Positions 1 through 4,598 of a DNA stretch of 9,143 nucleotides are shown here, piece by piece; position 1 is the stretch's first letter; each line of letters starts with the position of its first letter. The position numbers and the translations under genes were made by a program. Under the pieces are notes generated by a model. It saw only the letters and a program-made list of their open reading frames with translations. It was not told the origin of the DNA and did no database searches. Source of the stretch: Clostridia bacterium (GTDB lineage: Bacteria; Bacillota_A; Clostridia; Oscillospirales; CAG-272); assembly GCA_017472105.1 (NCBI GenBank), contig JAFUQY010000309.1:1-9143 (forward strand). Direction: 5' to 3'.

Positions 1-1
1 C

Positions 2-583
2 TACGGTCTGAAGGAAGGCTGCACAACCGAAGAATTCGCCGCTGCCGCTGCACAGGGACGCACCGAGGAAATGCTGAACTTCGTTCCCGTCAAAAAGGGC
101 GACGTTTACTTCATTCCCGCCGGACAGGTTCACGCCATCGGCGCGGGTATCCTCATCGCGGAAATCCAGCAGAATTCGAACGTGACCTACCGCGTGTACG
201 ACTACAACCGTCCCGGTGCCGACGGAAAGCCGCGTGAACTGCACACTGCAAAGGCGATCGACGTTGTCAAGCTCCGCAGTGAAGCCGAAATCGATGCAAT
301 CCGCTTTGCTCAGCCGAAGCCGCAGGGCAATTACGAGGTTCTCGCGTCCTGCGACTACTTCACGACCCGCAAATATGTGACCGACTCCGACAACGTTGCG
401 GTATTCCATGCGCACAAGACCAGCTTCCTCTCCCTGCTCATTCTCGATGCGGAAGACGCCGTCCTCGACAACGGCCACGAACAGCTCCCGCTCCGCAAGG
501 GTGACAGCTACTTCCTCCCCGCAGGCTCCGGCGAATACATCATCACCGGCAAGTCCGAATTCCTCACCACCTGCGTCAACTGA
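2..583 (+). CDS. manA: Mannose-6-phosphate isomerase, class I (5' end missing)
   Basis: Interconverts mannose 6-phosphate and fructose 6-phosphate in the cytoplasm, linking mannose use and mannose-based polymer synthesis to glycolysis. The reading frame is open from base 2, so the N-terminal part, with the first zinc-binding residues, lies outside the window; 193 residues are visible of the roughly 310-320 usual for the short Firmicutes form. Visible hallmarks are IPAGQVHAIGAG, whose His is the expected zinc ligand of the cupin core, followed by EIQQNSNVTYRVYDYNR, the conserved sugar-phosphate-binding stretch of this family. A second cupin-like domain closes the protein, with a GDSYFLPAG turn near the end. 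The stop is followed 7 bases later by a strong terminator, so this is the last gene of its transcript. The family call is firm; the missing N terminus cannot be judged. Confidence 0.93.
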   Translation, partial: YGLKEGCTTEEFAAAAAQGRTEEMLNFVPVKKGDVYFIPAGQVHAIGAGILIAEIQQNSNVTYRVYDYNRPGADGKPRELHTAKAIDVVKLRSEAEIDAIRFAQPKPQGNYEVLASCDYFTTRKYVTDSDNVAVFHAHKTSFLSLLILDAEDAVLDNGHEQLPLRKGDSYFLPAGSGEYIITGKSEFLTTCVN

Positions 584-590
584 ATCAAGA

Positions 591-623
591 AACGCTGTGT
601 CCTCCCGGATACGGCGTTTTTTT
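591..623 (+). terminator. Intrinsic terminator of manA
   Basis: A 12-bp stem (591-602 with 607-618, including two G-U pairs) closes a four-base TCCC loop, and a run of seven T (617-623) follows directly. It begins 7 bases after the manA stop. The T-run lies immediately before the -35 element of the next gene, so termination and re-initiation are packed into about 60 bp. Confidence 0.9.
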
Positions 624-624
624 G

Positions 625-653
625 TTGACAAAAGACGTGGTATATGATATAAT
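625..653 (+). promoter_or_regulatory. Consensus SigA promoter of the secreted-protein gene
   Basis: The -35 box TTGACA (625-630) and the -10 box TATAAT (648-653) are both perfect matches, separated by exactly 17 bp. A TG one base before the -10 (645-646) adds an extended -10. Transcription should start near 660, about 20 bases before the ribosome binding site of the gene at 682. This rules out in-frame start codons upstream of about 660. No operator-like repeat is seen around it, so strong, largely constitutive expression is expected. Confidence 0.88.
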
Positions 654-681
654 GAAACCAGAAAAAAGAAAGGAGACTGTT

Positions 682-1302
682 ATGAAAAAAGTATTTGCAC
701 TGCTTGCCGCGCTTCTGCTTCTGTTCTGCACAGTCCCCGTTTCCGCCGATGATCTGCCGAAAAGTGCGGCGGGCCGTCTTGATTACATCAGGCAGGAGCA
801 TCCCGAACGGTTCTTCTATTTCTGGACGGAAGGCGAAGTTCTGCATGTTGCCCTGACAACGGATGACCCGGAAATACTCGCGGAATATGACGCAATTCTG
901 GAAGGATACGCGCCGGAGGTCGTCTTTGAGCTGGTTCCCTATTCCTTTGATCAGCTTGAAGCATTGCAGGATGCCGTGGATGCACTGTACGCGGACGGCA
1001 ATCCCTACGCGGTGAAAAGCACAAGCATCCTCGCGCCAAAATGCGCCGTTCAGGTAATCAGCATACTGGAAGGCAACGATGAGCTGAAAGAAAAACTGTA
1101 TGAAATCTGCGCGGAGCTTGGTATGGGTGAGGATGCGATATATTATGTCGAGGATCCGACGTTCCAGGTGTATTATCTCGATGATTTTACACCGGAGCAG
1201 ACCCGCCCGATGAACCAAATCCTGCTGCCATTCGTTCCGGTTGCTGTTCTGCTGCTTGTGCTCGGCGGCATTCTGCTGACAAAACGTCATAAATCTGAAT
1301 AA
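682..1302 (+). CDS. Secreted, C-terminally membrane-anchored protein, unknown function
   Basis: A 206-residue protein that I do not recognise. Residues 1-22 form a classical signal peptide (MKK, a Leu/Ala-rich core, and VSA before the likely cleavage site at 22/23). There is a Cys at 16 but no proper lipobox. Residues about 23-179 are acidic and lie outside the cell. Residues about 180-200 form one hydrophobic helix, followed by KRHKSE, the positive tail expected on the cytoplasmic side. The outer part looks like two short alpha/beta units: a strand-rich stretch at 44-58, a helix at 63-72, a strand near 77-83 and a helix at 86-98, then a second similar set at 113-145. The start at ATG 682 is chosen because GAAAGGAG (668-675) lies 6 bases upstream and the promoter excludes earlier ATGs. 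It is probably monocistronic, with its own strong promoter and a terminator shared with the opposite operon. A surface sensor, adhesion or inhibitor-like role is possible but not shown. Confidence 0.85.
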   Translation: MKKVFALLAALLLLFCTVPVSADDLPKSAAGRLDYIRQEHPERFFYFWTEGEVLHVALTTDDPEILAEYDAILEGYAPEVVFELVPYSFDQLEALQDAVDALYADGNPYAVKSTSILAPKCAVQVISILEGNDELKEKLYEICAELGMGEDAIYYVEDPTFQVYYLDDFTPEQTRPMNQILLPFVPVAVLLLVLGGILLTKRHKSE

Positions 1303-1311
1303 ACACATAAA

Positions 1312-1351
1312 AACGCTGTACCCTCGACTTTATTGTCAGTGATACAGCGTT
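1312..1351. terminator. Bidirectional terminator between convergent genes
   Basis: A perfect 9-bp stem (1312-1320 with 1343-1351) encloses a 22-base loop. On the plus strand it is followed by ATTTTTA, serving the secreted-protein gene that ends at 1302. On the minus strand it is followed by TTTTTATGTG, serving the operon whose last gene ends at 1356, 4 bases from the hairpin. The arms are nearly the same as those of the manA terminator (AACGCTGT/ACAGCGTT type). Confidence 0.8.
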
Positions 1352-1355
1352 ATTT

Positions 1356-2420
1356 TTACATCTTCGGATTCATCGTGTACAGCACGAACCGGTCTGCCAG
1401 CTCGTCACGGGTCATTTCACGTCTGCGGAACAGAATCCGGTAGCGGTAGGTGATGCTCTCGCCGGATTTCAGGGTGTAGCCGCCCTTGAAGTACAGGTTG
1501 TTCGCCGCAAACAGACCATAGGAGCGGATGTGCCATGCCGTCGGGAAGCGTTCGTTCTTCTCATTGTCAAACACGGTCACGCCCATCACGCCGACGCCTT
1601 CGGGACTGCCGCAGTAGTCACACCATGCCGCACTTCTGCTCCAGCATTCCTTTTCCCCGACGCCGCCCCAGGAATTGGACAGGGTTCCGGTGCCGATATC
1701 CTCGCGCAGTTCATCCACGAGACGGATGCCGAGCGGGCCTGCTTCCTTGGTCGGACCGAAAACAACGTCGCCGTATTCCGCCGTGAACGTGATTTCCATG
1801 TCCAATGCGCGGCATGCGTCGGTCTGGTTGTAGACGGTATATTTCGTGCTTTCCTTCATCAGCGGATTGCCGTCGTGATCGGTCCAGCGGTTGTTCGCCG
1901 TGAAGGATGCGTATGCGGAAGAGGAAACCACATCGGTGACGGATTCGTTCCGGATGATGCCGCAGTTCGCGGGTTCGTTCCAGCAGTCCACGCCGTTGAC
2001 GTCGCCGATTGCGATGATGAGCGAACGCTGGTGAACGTGCTCCTTCGTCGTCAGATCAAGCCGCGTGAACGGATGCCCCGCGTCGTCGGTGATCTGTCCG
2101 AAATACGGCTTGTAAATGGCGGGATCGAACACATAATCCGAGAAATGCGCGCCGCCGACCGTGAGGCTGACTTTGTGTTCCCCGGGAATGAGAACCGCGT
2201 CAACCGTTTCCATCGGATCGTCAGCGGCAGTCAGGGTCATTTCCACCCCTTTTTCACCGGACAGAACCGCAATGATGCCGTCCCTGTACGGGGATGCGGG
2301 ATAAATCCTGTCACCACAGCGCACCGAGGTCACACCCGTGCAGTCCGCGTCGGTTTTGAGATACACCGGCTCCGCGATCAGGTCACGGACGGGCTTGAAG
2401 GTTACGGTAAAATTTGTCAT
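1356..2420 (-). CDS. DUF6807 / PmoA-like family protein
   Basis: A 354-residue cytoplasmic protein without signal peptide or membrane segment. The family signature is visible around residues 115-147: HPF, then a short spacer, then HVHQRSL and GDVNGVDCW. This is the hallmark of the family annotated as DUF6807 and often mislabelled 'methane oxygenase PmoA'; no link to methane oxidation is implied. The family is rich in beta strands and its members usually sit in carbohydrate-use gene clusters; the biochemical activity is not established to my knowledge. The N-terminal 90 residues look like a beta-sandwich segment. ATG at 2420 is preferred over an in-frame GTG at 2426, because GAGG sits 5 bases before the ATG and would overlap the GTG. 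It is the last gene of a three-gene operon, 10 bases after the isomerase stop, and ends just before a terminator. Confidence 0.82.
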   Translation of the reverse strand: MTNFTVTFKPVRDLIAEPVYLKTDADCTGVTSVRCGDRIYPASPYRDGIIAVLSGEKGVEMTLTAADDPMETVDAVLIPGEHKVSLTVGGAHFSDYVFDPAIYKPYFGQITDDAGHPFTRLDLTTKEHVHQRSLIIAIGDVNGVDCWNEPANCGIIRNESVTDVVSSSAYASFTANNRWTDHDGNPLMKESTKYTVYNQTDACRALDMEITFTAEYGDVVFGPTKEAGPLGIRLVDELREDIGTGTLSNSWGGVGEKECWSRSAAWCDYCGSPEGVGVMGVTVFDNEKNERFPTAWHIRSYGLFAANNLYFKGGYTLKSGESITYRYRILFRRREMTRDELADRFVLYTMNPKM

Positions 2421-2430
2421 ATGCACCTCG

Positions 2431-3270
2431 TCACGCGAAAATTTCTTTCAGATAAGCAAGAGCTGCCTTCGCGTCTGCCTTGAAATCCTTGAATCCGCAT
2501 TCCACGGACACAGCACCGTTGTAGCCGCCGCGGATCAGCTCTTTTGCGAAAATTTTATTGTATTCAAGATCCTTGCTGTCGGACGCGCCGGGATAAGAGC
2601 GGTTCGGAGCCTCCGCGATGTGGCAGTGATCCACCAGCCCGAGATTCGGCACCACGCAGTCCAGATCCGTGCCTTCTTCCGCCATGTGGAACACGTCGTA
2701 CAGGAGGCGGATGTTCGGATCGTTCAGCTCGCGGACCACGTCAGCGGACTCGGGAACGGTGTTGAACACATTCGTCTCGCACTTGCGGAGCGGTTCGATG
2801 ACGATTTCAACGTCACGCTTTGCGGCTTCCGCGGCGATGGTGTGCAGAAAATCGTACAGGGTCTCGCGGCTCTTCTCTTCCCCGACTTCCGCGAGGATGG
2901 AACGTGCCGAACCGCTTCCGAACACGGCATACTTCGCACCGAGCGCCTGCATCATATCGAAAATGCCGACGGCGTGCTTCACATACGCTTCTCTGTCCGA
3001 TGCGGGATCCGCCAGCTTCCACTGCCACGGGAACAGGCTGTTGACCGCGATCAGGTTCAGGGGGCTTTTTTTGTTTTCTGCAATCAGATATGCTTTTTCT
3101 TCTTCGTTCAGTCCGGTCAGCATTCCGCCGCCGCATTCGGTGAGATCGTAGCCGCAGTCCAGAAGATACCGGCACTTGAGCACAATCTGCTCCGCAGGGG
3201 ATTCGGGAACGGACGCGACACCCTCGGGCATCAGCGAACCGCCGGGTATGCAGCATGCAAATTGAATCAT
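2431..3270 (-). CDS. Sugar phosphate isomerase/epimerase-like TIM barrel protein
   Basis: A 279-residue protein of the xylose isomerase-like / AP endonuclease 2 TIM-barrel superfamily, the usual size for cytoplasmic sugar isomerases and epimerases of this group. The four expected divalent-metal ligands can be picked out at the ends of successive strands: Glu159 (in VIEPL), Asp192 (in LLYDVFHM), His217 (in DHCHIAE) and Glu257 (in VSVEC). The segment NRSYPG after the His is typical of the tagatose-3-epimerase/hydroxypyruvate-isomerase-like branch. The exact substrate cannot be read from sequence. ATG 3270 is the start because GGAGG lies 8 bases upstream; the in-frame extension above it has no ribosome binding site and runs into the esterase gene. 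It sits 14 bases after the esterase stop and 10 before the DUF6807 gene, so the three are surely co-transcribed. Confidence 0.88.
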   Translation of the reverse strand: MIQFACCIPGGSLMPEGVASVPESPAEQIVLKCRYLLDCGYDLTECGGGMLTGLNEEEKAYLIAENKKSPLNLIAVNSLFPWQWKLADPASDREAYVKHAVGIFDMMQALGAKYAVFGSGSARSILAEVGEEKSRETLYDFLHTIAAEAAKRDVEIVIEPLRKCETNVFNTVPESADVVRELNDPNIRLLYDVFHMAEEGTDLDCVVPNLGLVDHCHIAEAPNRSYPGASDSKDLEYNKIFAKELIRGGYNGAVSVECGFKDFKADAKAALAYLKEIFA

Positions 3271-3284
3271 ATCGTTTTCCTCCG

Positions 3285-3941
3285 TCAGATAAACTGTCTG
3301 TCCATGCCGATTGCCTTGAGAAATTCGCGGGCGATGATGAGACTGCCGATGTTGCCGGGATGCACTCTGTCCCACGCGATGTAGGAGGAGTGGCGGTACT
3401 GGAGATAGTCGTCAAACGCCTTCTGGAGGTTCACATAGTGGCAGTGGTACTTTTTCGCAACCTCGGCGCTGATTCTGACGTATTCGTCGGTCATCTGCCG
3501 CATCATGTCTTCCTTGCAGGGTTCCATGTAGAACGGGGACATGACGATCACACCCTTGACGAGCGGGCAGGTTCTCTCGAGCATTTCGCTGAGATTTGCG
3601 CGGTATTCGTCGGGATACACGTGGGAAGAGATGATTCCGGGGCTGTCGAACTGCCGCCAGATATCGTTGATGCCGATCATGACGCTGACCCAGTCGGGCT
3701 TGAGGTTCATGACGTCCTCCTGCCACCGGTTCTTCAGTCCGCGGCTGGTGTCACCGCTGGTACCGGTGTTGGAAATCCACAGCTTCCAGTCGGGATACAC
3801 CACGTTCAGAATATTCTCGACCTGTCTGACATATCCGTTTCCCACACCTGCGTGCAGACCTTCTCCAACAGGGCGTCCCCGTCCGGCATCGGTAGTGGAG
3901 TCGCCGGTAAACACAATTCTGTCGCCATCAGCAAGAAGCAT
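3285..3941 (-). CDS. SGNH/GDSL-type hydrolase (esterase)
   Basis: A 218-residue SGNH hydrolase with all four conserved blocks: FTGDST (nucleophile Ser15), NTGTSGDTS (oxyanion Gly60), GIND (Asn92) and DRVHPG (Asp191 and His194). Length and architecture match the single-domain lysophospholipase/acetylesterase-like group (rhamnogalacturonan acetylesterase and its relatives). There is no signal peptide, so it should act in the cytoplasm. Together with the downstream sugar isomerase this suggests removal of acetyl or other acyl groups from imported sugars, which is inference from context. The start ATG has GGAGG 6 bases upstream. It is the first gene of the operon; a promoter lies about 45 bases before it. 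Confidence 0.9.
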   Translation of the reverse strand: MLLADGDRIVFTGDSTTDAGRGRPVGEGLHAGVGNGYVRQVENILNVVYPDWKLWISNTGTSGDTSRGLKNRWQEDVMNLKPDWVSVMIGINDIWRQFDSPGIISSHVYPDEYRANLSEMLERTCPLVKGVIVMSPFYMEPCKEDMMRQMTDEYVRISAEVAKKYHCHYVNLQKAFDDYLQYRHSSYIAWDRVHPGNIGSLIIAREFLKAIGMDRQFI

Positions 3942-3986
3942 AAGATACCTCCGAATATTGGAATAAATTTTGATTTCATTACTGTA

Positions 3987-4014
3987 ATTATATCACATTT
4001 GCGCGGGATTACAA
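3987..4014 (-). promoter_or_regulatory. Promoter of the esterase-isomerase-DUF6807 operon
   Basis: Read on the minus strand, TTGTAA (4014-4009) and a perfect TATAAT (3992-3987) are 16 bp apart, and a TG lies one base before the -10 (extended -10). The start should fall near 3980, giving a leader of about 40 bases to the esterase ATG. The -35 and the first part of the spacer also form an imperfect palindrome (TTGTAATCCCGCGCAA, 4014-3999) resembling LacI-family or CcpA sites, which would place a repressor directly over the promoter. Confidence 0.65.
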
Positions 4015-4115
4015 GATTCACCGCTAAATTTTGTCGGATTTTTTCATATTTTCAAAACTGCCGCCGGCACAATATCCTGTATCTCCGCCTTTTTGACGAC
4101 GCATATGTATGATTG

Positions 4116-4130
4116 GTTTATGCAATAAAC
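4116..4130. promoter_or_regulatory. Operator-like palindrome
   Basis: GTTTAT and ATAAAC are perfect 6-bp inverted arms around GCA. The site lies about 40 bp upstream of the candidate -10 at 4173 and about 100 bp upstream of the operon promoter on the other strand. It could bind a regulator of either side. Such a short AT-rich palindrome can also arise by chance. Confidence 0.25.
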
Positions 4131-4169
4131 GATTCCGCGCCGAATCCTTAATGCAGGTCGGATTTTGTG

Positions 4170-4178
4170 TGATATCAT
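4170..4178 (+). promoter_or_regulatory. Candidate extended -10 promoter of the DUF6514-type gene
   Basis: TG-A-TATCAT (4170-4178) matches an extended -10 with one mismatch. No convincing -35 is present 16-18 bp upstream. The predicted start near 4185 would give a leader of about 55 bases. Confidence 0.35.
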
Positions 4179-4242
4179 ATAAGCACGGCAGAAAACTGTC
4201 GGACAATTCAACAAATCAATTTGAGAAAGGAATGATTTTCCA

Positions 4243-4512
4243 ATGAACGACCCGCACCATCAGATCCGAAGCTGTTCCGTGAACATTTACGGAATGCACC
4301 TTGACTACATACTCCACGAAACCGCCGCCGAGGACAAGCGTCCCGTTTACTCCATCACGATCCGAAAAGAAACCGCATCCGGAACGGAGGAAGCCTGCGC
4401 ATACGACGTCAGCAGTATCCGCCGCCGCGCGGTTGAGCTGTTCCATCTGGTGGTCAGCGGTACGGTCACGCCATGCACCCTCACGGACATAATCGAAGAT
4501 TTGCTTGCATAA
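4243..4512 (+). CDS. Small DUF6514-type protein, unknown function
   Basis: An 89-residue soluble protein. Its pattern fits the DUF6514 family of Clostridia: a Y-I-L-H-E segment near residues 22-26, a YSITI strand near 36-40, an acidic turn, a DVSSIR motif with a following helix that ends in HLVVSGTVTP, and the C-terminal signature LTDIIEDLLA. The family has no known function. The ribosome binding site GAAAGGA (4225-4231) is 11 bases from the ATG, a rather long spacing. The nearer ATG at 4232 is out of frame. The next gene, comEC, starts 86 bases downstream with no terminator between, so partial read-through is possible, although comEC seems to have its own promoter. The family assignment is from memory of its pattern and is less firm than the coding call. 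Confidence 0.72.
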   Translation: MNDPHHQIRSCSVNIYGMHLDYILHETAAEDKRPVYSITIRKETASGTEEACAYDVSSIRRRAVELFHLVVSGTVTPCTLTDIIEDLLA

Positions 4513-4557
4513 ACACAGAAAAAATCGCGGACAGGACTGGCTTTTTGCACCGGAATG

Positions 4558-4566
4558 TGGTATAGT
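4558..4566 (+). promoter_or_regulatory. Candidate extended -10 promoter of comEC
   Basis: TG-G-TATAGT (4558-4566) has one mismatch to an extended -10 and lies inside GTGGTATA, a string also present at the promoters near 640 and 7620. The region 16-18 bp upstream has no good -35. A start near 4573 would leave about 25 bases before the comEC ATG. Confidence 0.45.
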
Positions 4567-4598
4567 TGATACATCAATACTACCGAAGGAGCCGTGCC

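Larger units (their letters stand above)
3942..4242. other. Divergent intergenic region (301 bp) without a credible gene
   Basis: This AT-richer stretch separates the minus-strand sugar operon from the plus-strand DUF6514-type gene. It holds the operon promoter (3987-4014), a GTTTAT-gca-ATAAAC palindrome (4116-4130), a candidate promoter for the downstream gene (4170-4178) and that gene's ribosome binding site (4225-4231). A 60-codon frame on the minus strand (4024-4206) has no good ribosome binding site and no family resemblance, and was not called. No terminator or structured RNA was recognised. Confidence 0.6.

Noticed and set aside
508..1308. 266-codon frame antisense to the secreted-protein gene
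   Set aside because: It crosses the manA terminator and the consensus promoter, and its protein shows no family pattern; the plus-strand gene has promoter, ribosome binding site, signal peptide and anchor.
1356..2420. The 'methane oxygenase PmoA' label attached to this protein family
   Set aside because: The protein is soluble with no membrane helices and no relation to particulate methane monooxygenase; the label is a known carry-over name.
1530..2483. Long open frame on the plus strand (317 codons) across the DUF6807 gene
   Set aside because: Antisense shadow without a recognisable domain or ribosome binding site.
2338..3384. Long open frame on the plus strand (348 codons) across the isomerase gene
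   Set aside because: It is antisense to the isomerase and DUF6807 genes, which have clear family motifs, catalytic residues and ribosome binding sites; the frame is open because of codon-position base bias.
3806..4021. 71-codon minus-strand frame with a hydrophobic start, resembling a signal peptide, overlapping the esterase start
   Set aside because: Out of frame with the esterase and overlapping its promoter and GGAGG; the hydrophobic stretch comes from AT-rich intergenic sequence.
4036..4049. GGATTTTTTCATAT, matching 13 of 14 bases of the segment at 7720-7733 in the cotJ promoter
   Set aside because: AT-rich and not placed before any plus-strand gene; probably chance.
4024..4206. 60-codon minus-strand frame in the divergent gap
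   Set aside because: No ribosome binding site, no family resemblance, and it would run into the operon promoter region.
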